Below are positions 10,349-18,794 of a stretch of DNA of 64,000 nt, one piece after another. The stretch is from Rhodoferax sp. Lineage in GTDB: Bacteria; Pseudomonadota; Gammaproteobacteria; Burkholderiales; Burkholderiaceae_C. Numbering within the stretch: position 1 is the stretch's first letter; every line of letters starts with the position of its first letter. The translations under genes were made by a program, and so were the position numbers. Below the pieces are notes generated by a model, which was not told where the DNA came from, ran no database searches, and was given only the letters and a program-made list of their open reading frames with translations. The DNA lies in the NCBI GenBank assembly GCA_008015235.1, contig SSFF01000003.1, forward strand, positions 1 to 64,000, in the 5' to 3' direction.

Positions 10349-12643
10349 TCAGCGTTTAGTGGCCTTCTTGGGCGTGCTGCGGTTGGCTTTGACCGCCGGG
10401 GCGACGGCCGCTGGTTTGGCCGGTGCCGGTGTCTCCAGGCCGCGGGTGAGCTGGCAGGCCAAGTCCATCACCCGCGTCGGGTCCACACCCAAGGTGCCTA
10501 TCAGGTATTCGATGATTTCCGAGCGCGGGTTGGCCAGCGTGGGCTCGATCATCAGGACTGCGGCCGACACTGCCAGGGCCCGTTCGCGGCTGGCAGTGTC
10601 TGGGAGCAGCACTTCCAGGGCGTTGAGCGCCTCCACCGGCGCCACGGCGGTAATGCGGGCCTGCTCACGCAGCACCTGCACCCAGTCCACCGGGCGCTCC
10701 CCCCCTTGCGGCACGCTGGCCAGCAGACGCGCCAGGCGCAGGCTGCGGCGCTCGAAGGCGCCGATGGACACCATGCCGGCCATGACGATGCGGCACACGG
10801 CCTGGGGAAAACCACCCTGCTCGATGCGGGCCAACGACAGTTCGCGAAAGCTCTGCAGTTCCTGCTGGGCACGCGCCAGCGCAATGTCGGCGTCGGGCAC
10901 ATCGGGCTTGAAGATGGCTCCCAGCCCTTGCGGGCCAAACATCTTGCGCACAAAGCGCACCGTGTTGGCGTCGCGGGTATCGCGGTAGCGGTTGAGGGCC
11001 TCGGTGAGGTTGGCCGCCATCTGCCGTTCCAGCTTGCGCAGTGGGTTCTCATCGTCCACGCGCACACGCTCGGCGCGTGCGGCTTTGGCCTTGGAGCGGA
11101 TCAGGGGTGCCAGTGGCATGCGGTCGGACAACATGCTGCGTTGCAGGCGCATGGGGTTGAGGTGCCCCACCGCATCGGCCAGCTGACGGTTCGACATCAT
11201 GCGCACCCAGGGTCGCAGCAGGGTCTTGTAGAGGTTGGCGTTGACCTCCGAGACCTTGGAAATGGTCGAGAAGATGGCTTCTTCCTCGCGCCCTTCGGGG
11301 TTGAGGGCCTTGAGATCGTTCATGGTGCGGTACTCGTAGTGCACCGTGTACTTGCCGGGCTCCAGCGTGTCCCAGCGCTGCGGTTCCTGCCCGTCCTTGT
11401 CCTTGAGTTTCATCTCGTACAGGCCCGGTGGCAGACTCTCCAGCACATCGAGGGAGGCCACCAACTGGTCGTGTTCCTTGCGCGCCACCTCGGCGCCGAC
11501 AAAGATGCCCAGGTGGCCCACGCTTTCGTGCAGCACGTAGACGATGGTGCGTCCGGCCGCGGCGATGGCGCGTTCGTCGCCCCAGGCATCGATGATCCAG
11601 TTCAGGGCCTGCGGCGGTGGCGTGATGTTGTCGCCCCAGGAGGCAAACACCACCACCGGCGACTGGATGTTGCGCAGGTCGATGGTCTGGCCATCCTTCT
11701 GGATGGTTCCTCGGGCCAGGCGGTTGCCCACGAAAAGGTTCTCGACAATGCTCTCGATCTCGGCGCCGGTCATGCGGAAGAAGCCACCCCACCAGCGCTC
11801 GAACTCCAGGAAGCGTTCGGACTCGGTGTCCACGTGTGACCACAGGTTGTAGTACTTGCTCCAGAAGGTGTTGGCCGGGTTGAGTTTTTCGAAGTTCTGC
11901 ACGAGGTGCACACCGTCGAAGATGTCCCCACCCATGTCGGCCGTGAGCGAGGCCAGCCAGGACCCACCAAGCGTGCCGCCCGAGTAGCGCATGGGGTTCA
12001 GCTGAGAGCTGCCCGCCCAGTAGGAGACCGGCGCGCCCATGATCATCAGCGGGCCGAACAGATCAGGGCGGGTGGCGTTGAGGGCCATCATGGCCCAGCC
12101 GGCCTGGCAGTTGCCGATGACCACCGGCTTGGCCTTGCACTGTGGATGGCGCGCGATGATCGCTTCCAGGAACCGGGCTTCGGCATCCATCACGGTGAAC
12201 AGGGTCTGGCCGGGCTGCGGCTCGGGCCGGAAGGTGACAAAGTACACCGGGTGCCCGGCTTTCATGGCCATGCCGGCCTCGGAGTCGAACTTGAAACCAC
12301 CGATGCCCGGCCCGTGCCCGGCGCGCGGATCCACCACCACCACCGGGCGTGCGGCCGGGTCCACGGGCATGTCGGCGGGTGGAATCAGATGCAGCAAGGC
12401 GTAGTTGCACGGCTGCGCCAGGTCCGCGCCGTCGAGCACGACTTCGTGGGCAAACTTCAGCAGCGGGGGGGTGCCCTGCTCCAGGTGCTCGCTGTAGTTG
12501 TTGCCGCGGTCCAGCAGGGTGTCGAGAAAGAGGTAGGACCGCTGCGCAGCATCCTTCCAGTACAGCTGCGCGTCTTTGACAGGATTGCGACCTTTGGCAG
12601 CGGATGCCCCGGGTGCTGTGGAAAGTGTATTTTTCTGTGCCAT
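10349..12643 (-). CDS. DUF3141 protein, alpha/beta-hydrolase related to PHA synthase
   Basis: 764 residues, cytosolic. The N-terminal half is an alpha/beta hydrolase fold with a PhaC-like nucleophile elbow GNCQAG (Cys179), an acid candidate in SWGDNITPP (Asp338) and histidine candidates in HESVGHLGIF (His372/His377): the Cys-Asp-His set of polyhydroxyalkanoate synthases. The C-terminal half (about 450-764) is helical, charged and ends in a Lys/Ala-rich tail (AVKANRSTPKKATKR) like those of PHA-granule-associated proteins. The role is probably in PHA or acyl-CoA metabolism, but this is inference; family members are named only DUF3141. An FNR-like palindrome lies about 90 bases upstream. Confidence 0.88.
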   Translation of the reverse strand: MAQKNTLSTAPGASAAKGRNPVKDAQLYWKDAAQRSYLFLDTLLDRGNNYSEHLEQGTPPLLKFAHEVVLDGADLAQPCNYALLHLIPPADMPVDPAARPVVVVDPRAGHGPGIGGFKFDSEAGMAMKAGHPVYFVTFRPEPQPGQTLFTVMDAEARFLEAIIARHPQCKAKPVVIGNCQAGWAMMALNATRPDLFGPLMIMGAPVSYWAGSSQLNPMRYSGGTLGGSWLASLTADMGGDIFDGVHLVQNFEKLNPANTFWSKYYNLWSHVDTESERFLEFERWWGGFFRMTGAEIESIVENLFVGNRLARGTIQKDGQTIDLRNIQSPVVVFASWGDNITPPPQALNWIIDAWGDERAIAAAGRTIVYVLHESVGHLGIFVGAEVARKEHDQLVASLDVLESLPPGLYEMKLKDKDGQEPQRWDTLEPGKYTVHYEYRTMNDLKALNPEGREEEAIFSTISKVSEVNANLYKTLLRPWVRMMSNRQLADAVGHLNPMRLQRSMLSDRMPLAPLIRSKAKAARAERVRVDDENPLRKLERQMAANLTEALNRYRDTRDANTVRFVRKMFGPQGLGAIFKPDVPDADIALARAQQELQSFRELSLARIEQGGFPQAVCRIVMAGMVSIGAFERRSLRLARLLASVPQGGERPVDWVQVLREQARITAVAPVEALNALEVLLPDTASRERALAVSAAVLMIEPTLANPRSEIIEYLIGTLGVDPTRVMDLACQLTRGLETPAPAKPAAVAPAVKANRSTPKKATKR

Positions 12644-12725
12644 GGGCAGGATTCCTTGCGAACCGCTCTAGATTAATCTGATTCCCTGCACGGACTGTGT
12701 CCATCGGCAGGTACCTGCTGTAAAT

Positions 12726-12739
12726 TTGACTTCGGTCAA
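12726..12739. promoter_or_regulatory. FNR/ANR-like palindrome between DUF3141 and HDOD genes
   Basis: TTGAC-TTCG-GTCAA, a perfect 5-4-5 inverted repeat with the spacing of FNR/ANR-family boxes (consensus TTGAT-N4-ATCAA). It is centred about 90 bases from the DUF3141 ATG and 100 from the HDOD ATG. The surrounding GTAAATTTGAC...GTCAAG also occurs at 17003-17016. Confidence 0.55.
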
Positions 12740-12832
12740 GTGTTGCGGACAGCGCTGTGACACACTGCCCTTGTCTGCACGCCTTCGCTGGGCGTGTCTT
12801 TGCCATCGTGTGTCACCCTGAAGAAACAAGGT

Positions 12833-13681
12833 ATGGAACTCAAGAGCCTGATCGATCAACCCAGCAAGCTGCCCACCATTCCGAAGGTGACGCAAAAGCT
12901 CATCGAGAGCTTCAGCTCTGAAGACACTACGGTGCACGACATTGGCGAGCAGATCGCCACCGACCCCGCACTCAGCGCCAAGCTGCTGCGTCTGGCCAAC
13001 TCGGCCTTCTTCCATGTTTCGCGCACCATTGGTACCGTGGACGATGCCTTGCGCATGCTGGGTTTTGTGATGGTGCGCAACCTGGTGCTGGGCAACGGCA
13101 TGGTGGCCGCCTTCCGCAACACCCCGGGGCTGGATATGGCGCAGTTCTGGCGCTACAACCTGCATACCGCCTGCGCCTCGCGCTGGCTGGCCCAGCGTGC
13201 CGATCTCAATGGCGACATGGCCTTTACCCTGGGCCTGCTGCACGCCATCGGCCAACTGCAGATGCACGTGGTCATCCCCGCGGACATGGCCAAGATTGAC
13301 AAGGACTGCAAGGTGCTCGACGGCAGCCGGGCGCAGGTGGAATCCACGGCCCTGGGCTTTCACTATGGCGAGGTGTCGGCCGAGCTGGCCAAGATCTGGA
13401 ACTTCCCTTCCCCACTGACGGCGGCCCTGCGCAGCATTCCGGACCCCTTGGCAGCCAGCGAGTTTTCCGAAGCTGCAGCCGTGGTGCACTTGGGCGCTTG
13501 GGCCGCGCGCATGGAGGCGCTGGCTTGCAGCGAAGCTGACATGGTGGCGAGCTACCCGTCCGACGTGGCGGCACGGCTGGGCATGGATGGTGGCTGGATT
13601 CCTGCCCTCAAGCAAGGCAGCAGCCAGCCCATGCCGCCGCTCAAGGAATTGACCAGCGGACTGGAAGAGATGCTGCATTAA
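12833..13681 (+). CDS. HDOD-domain signalling protein
   Basis: 282 residues from the ATG at 12833 (MELKSLIDQPSKLPTIPKV). One HDOD domain fills most of the protein: SLSAKLLRLANS-type helix (ALSAKLLRLANSAFF), RMLGFVMVRNLVLG and a later FTLGLLHAIGQL. HDOD proteins are HD-related output domains without proven hydrolase activity, linked to cyclic-di-GMP, chemotaxis or stress signalling. No GGDEF, EAL or receiver domain is attached. A GTG at 12794 would add 13 residues but lacks support. It converges with the next gene; the two stop codons overlap. Confidence 0.9.
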   Translation: MELKSLIDQPSKLPTIPKVTQKLIESFSSEDTTVHDIGEQIATDPALSAKLLRLANSAFFHVSRTIGTVDDALRMLGFVMVRNLVLGNGMVAAFRNTPGLDMAQFWRYNLHTACASRWLAQRADLNGDMAFTLGLLHAIGQLQMHVVIPADMAKIDKDCKVLDGSRAQVESTALGFHYGEVSAELAKIWNFPSPLTAALRSIPDPLAASEFSEAAAVVHLGAWAARMEALACSEADMVASYPSDVAARLGMDGGWIPALKQGSSQPMPPLKELTSGLEEMLH

Positions 13682-14103
13682 GGCTTGTGGTTCACCAGGG
13701 TGCCACCGGCACCGGCGGCAAAGCCCTGGCGTTCCATGTTGTGGGCTACGGATTCGATGACCTGGCTCGACAGCGTCGCACCGATCATCTCCACCAGCTT
13801 GACCTCGGTTTCATAGCGCATCACCAACAGGCCGCGCAGCTCGGAGCGCTGCATGTTGGCGCGGCGCTCGGGCGACTGGCTGGCGCGCGCCGGTGAGCGT
13901 CGCTCCACGCCGCTGCGGCGTTCCACGCCAGGAGCCGGTACGTCCATGAAGGACTTGATGGCCTCCTGGATTTCGGCTTCGTTGTTCAGCGGTACGCGCA
14001 AGGCAATGGCCAGGCGCGCAATGCGGGCGTTGATCGACTCCAGGAACTGCCCCAGGTGGGCGACCTCGTGCGTCAGAAGGGCGTTGGATTTCTCAGTGCT
14101 CAT
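13678..14103 (-). CDS. Hypothetical helical protein downstream of FabI homologue
   Basis: 141 residues, soluble. The first 50 residues form a helix (THEVAHLGQFLESINARIARLAIAL); a basic repeat-like linker follows (VERRSGVERRSPARASQSPERR) and then a second helical segment. Family not recognised. Its ATG overlaps the fabI stop in an ATGA junction, so it is translationally coupled. It may be a conserved partner of the SDR protein, but nothing in the sequence proves this. Confidence 0.72.
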   Translation of the reverse strand: MSTEKSNALLTHEVAHLGQFLESINARIARLAIALRVPLNNEAEIQEAIKSFMDVPAPGVERRSGVERRSPARASQSPERRANMQRSELRGLLVMRYETEVKLVEMIGATLSSQVIESVAHNMERQGFAAGAGGTLVNHKP

Positions 14104-14936
14104 GCTACGTTGTGCAGACCTGCGTCCACATAAATGATGTCCCCTGTCATGCCCGACGCGGCGCCGCCCACCAGGAAGGCGACCACGCGCCCGACTTCGG
14201 CGATGTCCACCAGACGGTGGCCCGGCGCACGGGTGCGGGCCATGTCGATCAGCTCGTCGAAATGGTCGATGCCCGAGGCGGCCCGCGTGCGCAGCGGCCC
14301 CGGCGACACGGCGTAGACGCGGATGTCGCGCTCACCGAGTTCGGCTGCCATGTAGCGCACCGACGACTCCAGTGCTGCCTTCACCGGCCCCATGATGTTG
14401 TAGTTCTTCACCACCTTGTCCGAACCGTAATAGCTCATGGTGACCAAGGCGCCGCCGGGGTTCATCAAAGGTTCGGCACAGTGCGCCATTTCGATGAAGG
14501 AGTGGCAGGACACCTGCATGGCCTGCAGGAATCCGGGCTGGGAGCAGTCGACAATGCGTCCGTGCAGGTCGTCCTTGGGCGCGAAGGCAATCGAATGGAT
14601 CACGAAGTCCAGCGAGCCCCAGTGCTTTTGGATCGCATCGAACACCGACTGCATCTGGCCTGGCTGGGTCACGTCCAGCGGCAACAGCAGTTCGGCCCCC
14701 AGCTGCTCGGCCAGCGGTTGCACGTGCTTGAACGCCTTGTCGTTGAGGTAGGTCAGCGCAATGTCGGCGCCAAAGCCGCGCAGCTTGGCGGCACAGCCCA
14801 TGGCAATGCTGTCGGCATTGGCCACGCCCACCACCAGGCCGCGCTTGCCCTTGAGCATGTCGCCGATGCGGGTGTTCTCGTCCCACACCTTGGGCAGGGG
14901 GTCGTGGGACTGGTTATCGATGAATGTCGTGGTCAT
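14100..14936 (-). CDS. fabI: FabI-like enoyl-ACP reductase (SDR family)
   Basis: 278 residues. A Rossmann fold starts near residue 28 with GLVVGVANADSIAMGCA, the cofactor-binding loop of FabI. The FabI-type active site Tyr-X6-Lys (Tyr179, Lys186 in YNIMGPVK) is present, with a second Tyr pair (SYYGSDK). FabI reduces enoyl-ACP in the last step of fatty-acid elongation. The N-terminus is about 25 residues longer than the E. coli enzyme; an AGGGGA site supports the upstream ATG. It could be a second, specialised FabI acting with the adjacent CoA-transferase. Confidence 0.88.
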   Translation of the reverse strand: MTTTFIDNQSHDPLPKVWDENTRIGDMLKGKRGLVVGVANADSIAMGCAAKLRGFGADIALTYLNDKAFKHVQPLAEQLGAELLLPLDVTQPGQMQSVFDAIQKHWGSLDFVIHSIAFAPKDDLHGRIVDCSQPGFLQAMQVSCHSFIEMAHCAEPLMNPGGALVTMSYYGSDKVVKNYNIMGPVKAALESSVRYMAAELGERDIRVYAVSPGPLRTRAASGIDHFDELIDMARTRAPGHRLVDIAEVGRVVAFLVGGAASGMTGDIIYVDAGLHNVA

Positions 14937-14960
14937 GTGTGGTTTCCCCTGGTGCAGTCC

Positions 14961-16883
14961 TTACAAAGCGGCTTCCGCTTCTTCCCGGGTTTCGTAGATA
15001 TGGGATGACAGCCCGCGGGCGCGAATGGCCGGTCCGAGCTTCTTCACCAGGAAGGCGCTGGTACTGTAGCGGGTCACCTGGTCGTAGTAGTGCTTGGTCA
15101 TGTGCTCCACCACCCGTGCGTAAGCCTCCAGCGCCGGCTCCAGAATCTCAAAGCCGTCGTAGTTCACCACCACATTGACGCGGTGGCCAATCTCCTTGCA
15201 GCGAGCCTCCACCGCCTGCTGCACATCGGCAGCGTCCTTGGGGGTGACCAGCTTGAGTCCCTGGAAGTTGAGGAACAGGCGCTTGCGCTGCGCTTGCCAG
15301 GAGATGCGCTCCAGCAGGGTAATGGACAGCATGCTGTCCTTGAGCCCCATGGGTTCGGGTCGGAAGATGCGTGCGTCCATGGGCTGCGGGTTGCGCACAA
15401 TGGGCCGAAACGCCATCTGCCCCAGGATGTCGCGCTCCACATCGATGCCCGGTGCCACCTCCAGCAGCTCCAGCCCCTGGGCTGTCAAGCCAAACACACA
15501 GCGTTCGGTGATGTAGAGGACCTTCTTGTTGCCGGCCTTGGCCGCGTACTCGCCACTGAAGGTGATCTGGCCCAGCGTGTCCACAAACTTGCGGAATTTG
15601 CCTTCGGACTCGATGGCCAGGGTGCCATCACCGGTGCGCACCCGCAGGCCACCGGCCGTGAACGTGCCGATGAACAGTACCGTGCGGCTGTTCTGGGTGA
15701 TGTTGATGAATCCACCCGCTCCGGCCAGCTTGGGGCCAAAACGGCTGACGTTGATGTTGCCACGGGCATCGCATTCGGCCAGTCCCAGGATCGCCAGGTC
15801 CAGGCCGCCGCCGTCGTAGAAGTCGAACTGCTGGTTGGTATCGAGCACGGCACTGGCATTGATGGAAGTACCAAAGTCCATGTGGCTGCCAGGCACGCCC
15901 CCAATCACACCCGACTCGGCCGTGAGGGTCATGTACGGCAGTAGCCGCTCTTCGTTGGCCACGCCGGAAACGCCCTCGGGCATGCCCACGCCGAGATTGA
16001 CCACCGCATTGGGCAGCAACTCGAAGGCCGCGCGGCGCGCGATGATCTTGCGCTCGTCCAGCGGCAGCGGGGGCACCGCTTCCAGCGGCAGGCGCATGGT
16101 GCCAGCCAGCGCCGGGTGGAAGGCCGTGCCGAAGGTCTGCATGTGCAGCGCAGGCGGCGCCACCACCACGCAGTCCACCAGGATGCCGGGCACCTTGACC
16201 TGGCGCGGCGGGATGCTGCCCGCCTCGGTGATGTACTCGACCTGCGCGATGACCACCCCCCCGGAATTCTTGACCGCCATGGCAATGGCCAGGGTGTCCT
16301 GCGTGAGCGCTTCGCGCTCCATGCTCAGGTTGCCGTCGGTATCGGCCACCGAAGCGCGGATGAAGGCCACCTGGGGCTTGGGAAGACGGAAATACAGCAT
16401 CTCCTCACCGCCCAGCGTGACCAGGTCAATCAGGTCTTCGGTGGTCTGGGCGTTGATCTTCGCGCCGCCCTGGCGGGGATCGACAAAAGTGCCCAATCCC
16501 ACGCGCGAGACATTGCCCGGCAAGCCTGCGGCCACGTCGCGGTACAGGCGCGAAAGCACGCCCAGGGGAAAGTTGTAGGCCTGGATCTTGCCTGCGATGG
16601 CCAGCTCCGCCATGCGCGGAACCTGCCCCCAGTGCCCGCCAATGGCACGGGCAATCAGGCCTTCGTGGGCCAAACGGTTGAAACCCTTGGTGGCGGAGTC
16701 ACCCGGACCGCCGCCCCAAATGGCAGTGAGCGCCCGGGGATGCCCAGTGCGCTCATGGCTGGCCGCCAGCGCCTCCAACAGCGCATCGGGCACGCCCACC
16801 GGCCCAAACCCGGAACAGATCAAGACATCGTGGTCATGCACCAAGGCCACGGCATCCGCAGCAGAAACTTCTTTGCTTTTCAT
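14961..16883 (-). CDS. Class I acyl-CoA:carboxylate CoA-transferase with C-terminal extension
   Basis: 640 residues. The first about 525 residues form tandem CoA-transferase domains like acetate/propionate CoA-transferase YdiF/Pct: ICSGFGPVGVPDALL at the start, and the catalytic glutamate in TAESGVIGGVPG (Glu323), which forms the glutamyl-CoA intermediate. An extra C-terminal segment of about 110 residues (FLNFQGLKLVTPKDAADVQ to VTRYSTSAFLVKKLG) looks like a compact alpha/beta, STAS-like domain not found in YdiF. Substrate not deducible; short-chain acyl-CoA or 3-oxoacid likely. It is 24 bases upstream of the fabI homologue on the same strand. Confidence 0.87.
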   Translation of the reverse strand: MKSKEVSAADAVALVHDHDVLICSGFGPVGVPDALLEALAASHERTGHPRALTAIWGGGPGDSATKGFNRLAHEGLIARAIGGHWGQVPRMAELAIAGKIQAYNFPLGVLSRLYRDVAAGLPGNVSRVGLGTFVDPRQGGAKINAQTTEDLIDLVTLGGEEMLYFRLPKPQVAFIRASVADTDGNLSMEREALTQDTLAIAMAVKNSGGVVIAQVEYITEAGSIPPRQVKVPGILVDCVVVAPPALHMQTFGTAFHPALAGTMRLPLEAVPPLPLDERKIIARRAAFELLPNAVVNLGVGMPEGVSGVANEERLLPYMTLTAESGVIGGVPGSHMDFGTSINASAVLDTNQQFDFYDGGGLDLAILGLAECDARGNINVSRFGPKLAGAGGFINITQNSRTVLFIGTFTAGGLRVRTGDGTLAIESEGKFRKFVDTLGQITFSGEYAAKAGNKKVLYITERCVFGLTAQGLELLEVAPGIDVERDILGQMAFRPIVRNPQPMDARIFRPEPMGLKDSMLSITLLERISWQAQRKRLFLNFQGLKLVTPKDAADVQQAVEARCKEIGHRVNVVVNYDGFEILEPALEAYARVVEHMTKHYYDQVTRYSTSAFLVKKLGPAIRARGLSSHIYETREEAEAAL

Positions 16884-16884
16884 A

Positions 16885-16986
16885 TCACTCCCGATTTGCG
16901 CAGTCTGGGCACTTCGTGGGTGCGGGCTGCTCCCGACCGGCAGCCCTTGCTTGGCACACTACGCAAAGCTTGCGATCGTCCTGCAT
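16885..16986 (-). CDS. 33-residue CxxC/CxxC zinc-ribbon-like microprotein
   Basis: Begins MQDDRKLCVVCQARAAG and carries CVVC and CPDC, the pair of knuckles expected of a one-zinc ribbon, then ends in ANRE. The TGA is one base before the CoA-transferase ATG, so the two would be coupled. The ribosome site is weak, and no homologue can be checked here. The FNR-like palindrome lies 17 bases upstream of its ATG. Either a real leader microprotein or a chance frame. Confidence 0.5.
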   Translation of the reverse strand: MQDDRKLCVVCQARAAGREQPAPTKCPDCANRE

Positions 16987-17002
16987 GGCAATGGCCCCAG
17001 TC

Positions 17003-17016
17003 TTGACTTGGGTCAA
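17003..17016. promoter_or_regulatory. FNR/ANR-like palindrome upstream of ferredoxin and CoA-transferase
   Basis: TTGAC-TTGG-GTCAA, perfect 5-4-5 inverted repeat. Centred 78 bases before the ferredoxin ATG. Read on the minus strand the context GTAAATTTGACCCAAGTCAAG is nearly the same as at 12722-12740. Confidence 0.55.
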
Positions 17017-17087
17017 ATTTACGGGAAACTGTCCTGCTTGCCTATACGCTGAATTACGGACCGCGCACACCACTGCCCCGAGCCCCC

Positions 17088-17342
17088 ATGGCCGCGCCCT
17101 TCCTCCCCGCCATCGACCCCGCACGCTGCACCGCCTGCGGGCGCTGTGTGGCGGTGTGTCCGCCACACGTGCTGAGCCTGCACCCGCAAGGCTGGGTCAA
17201 GACCGCCGCGCTGGACGATGCCGCAGGCTGCACCGGCTGTGCGCAGTGCAAAGTGGTGTGCCCGTTCGGGGCCGTGCGCATGGTACGCGCCAGCGGCCGG
17301 GATGCCGCTGCGACCGCTTTTACAGGCAAAAACAGGTCCTAG
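17088..17342 (+). CDS. Two-cluster 4Fe-4S ferredoxin
   Basis: 84 residues. Two complete CxxCxxCxxxCP motifs, CTACGRCVAVCP (about 15-26) and CTGCAQCKVVCP (about 47-58), predict two 4Fe-4S clusters in a bacterial-type ferredoxin. The C-terminal 20 residues are a basic tail. Soluble electron carrier; partner unknown. It is divergent from the CxxC microprotein and CoA-transferase and shares their upstream palindrome. Its stop codon falls in a dispersed repeat. Confidence 0.88.
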   Translation: MAAPFLPAIDPARCTACGRCVAVCPPHVLSLHPQGWVKTAALDDAAGCTGCAQCKVVCPFGAVRMVRASGRDAAATAFTGKNRS

Positions 17343-17390
17343 CCCGCACAAATATTCAACATTTAGCTATTGAATTGGTAGCGAATCAGG
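17339..17390 (+). repeat. Dispersed repeat, copy 2
   Basis: AGCCCGCACAAATATTC, then TTAGCTATTGAATT and AGCGAATCAGG. It fills the whole gap between the convergent ferredoxin and kynureninase genes; the TCA in its AATCAGG tail is the kynU stop codon read on the minus strand. Confidence 0.75.
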
Positions 17391-18651
17391 TCACTGCACC
17401 ACGCTGGTGGAACTGCGGCTGGTCCCAGCTGCCGCTGGTCAGGATGTCTTTCAGGATGGCGACGGCGTTCCACACGTCTTCGAAGCTGGTGTACAGCGGC
17501 GTGAAGCCAAAGCGCATGATCCGCGGCTCGCGATAGTCGGGGATGACGCCGCGCGCGATGAGCGCCTGCACCACGGCAAAGCCGTGCGGGTGCTCGTAGC
17601 TGACCTGGCTGCCGCGCTTGGCCGGGTCGGTGGGGGTGATGAGCGTCAGGGGGAATCCTGCACACTCCTGCTGCACCAGCTCCATGAACAGCGTGGTCAG
17701 CGCCAGGCTCTTCTCGCGCAGCGCGGCCATGCTGGTCTTGGAAAAGGTGTCCAGGCCGCACTCGACCATGGCCAGCGAAGTGATGGGCTGGGTGCCGCAC
17801 AGGAACTTGGAAATGCCGCTCCGGGCCTCGTAACCGGGCTCCATGGCAAAGGGGCGGGCATGGCCCCACCAGCCGGAGAGCGGCTGCCAGAAGCTGTCCT
17901 GATGGCGGGCATGCACCCACAGGAAGGCGGGCGAACCGGGGCCGCCGTTGAGGTACTTGTAGGTGCAGCCCACGGCGTAGTCGGCGTTCGCGCCGTTCAG
18001 GTCGACCGGCACGGCCCCGGCGGAGTGGGCCAGGTCCCACAGCGTGACCGCGCCGTGCTGGTGGGCCTGCGCGGTGGTGGCGGCCATGTCGTACATGTAG
18101 CCGGTCTGGTAGTTCACGTGGGTGAGCATGAGCACCGCCACGTCGTCCTTCAGGGCATGGGCCAGTTCCTCGGGTGCGTCGATCAGGCGCAGTTCGTAAG
18201 CCGGGGCCCCGTGGGCTTGGAGCTGGTCAATGAGTCCCTGGGCAATGTAAAGGTCGGTGGGGAAGTTGCGCCGCTCGGACACGATGACGCGCTTGTGCGG
18301 CGCGGCGGCCTGCTGCTTGCGCAGGGCGGCGGCCAGCACCTTGAACAGGTTGACCGAGGTGGTGTCGGTGACCACCACTTCGCCGTCCTGGGCGCCCACC
18401 AGCTTGCCCAATTGGTTGCCCAGACGCTGCGGCAGCTCGAACCAGCCCGCCGTGTTCCAGCTGCGAATCAAGCCCACACCCCACTCCTGCTGGATCACCT
18501 GCTGGGCCCGCGCCAGCGCGGCCTTGGGTTGGGCGCCGAGCGAGTTGCCGTCGAGGTAGATCACGCCGTCGGGCAGGTTGAACTCCTGGCGCAGGGGAGC
18601 CAGGGTGTCGCGGGCGTCCAGGGCTTGGGCAGAGGCTAGGGTGATGGGCAT
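17386..18651 (-). CDS. kynU: Kynureninase
   Basis: 421 residues, the usual length. PLP enzyme that cleaves kynurenine to anthranilate and alanine in tryptophan catabolism. Family motifs: [12 protein letters not shown] near residue 32, [14 protein letters not shown] near 205, and the Schiff-base lysine Lys232 in [12 protein letters not shown]. The other kynurenine-pathway genes kynA and kynB are not in this window. The upstream 143 bases hold a set of palindromic operator-like sites, suggesting specific regulation, in other bacteria by the Lrp-type KynR. Confidence 0.95.
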   Translation of the reverse strand: MPITLASAQALDARDTLAPLRQEFNLPDGVIYLDGNSLGAQPKAALARAQQVIQQEWGVGLIRSWNTAGWFELPQRLGNQLGKLVGAQDGEVVVTDTTSVNLFKVLAAALRKQQAAAPHKRVIVSERRNFPTDLYIAQGLIDQLQAHGAPAYELRLIDAPEELAHALKDDVAVLMLTHVNYQTGYMYDMAATTAQAHQHGAVTLWDLAHSAGAVPVDLNGANADYAVGCTYKYLNGGPGSPAFLWVHARHQDSFWQPLSGWWGHARPFAMEPGYEARSGISKFLCGTQPITSLAMVECGLDTFSKTSMAALREKSLALTTLFMELVQQECAGFPLTLITPTDPAKRGSQVSYEHPHGFAVVQALIARGVIPDYREPRIMRFGFTPLYTSFEDVWNAVAILKDILTSGSWDQPQFHQRGAVT

Positions 18652-18669
18652 GGGGGTCTCCGGCAGCGT

Positions 18670-18760
18670 GTTGCGAATGCCGCAACTTTACGCAATAGTC
18701 TGCGAAATGTGCTGCCTATTTCGCCCCAGCAACCCCCTTGTTTTCGCAGACTATGCAAAA
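18670..18760. promoter_or_regulatory. Cluster of palindromic operator-like sites upstream of kynU
   Basis: Three sites: GTTGCG-N5-CGCAAC at 18670-18686, ACGCA-N6-TGCGA at about 18690-18705, and TTTTCGCA-N5-TGCAAAA at 18741-18760. In addition ATAGTCTGCGAAA at 18695-18707 is repeated perfectly inverted at 18742-18754. The symmetry (GCA...TGC) and multiple spacing suit an oligomeric Lrp/AsnC-type repressor. Confidence 0.6.
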
Positions 18761-18794
18761 CATGCGCGTCAATCCACCGGAATTGCGCGTCCGA

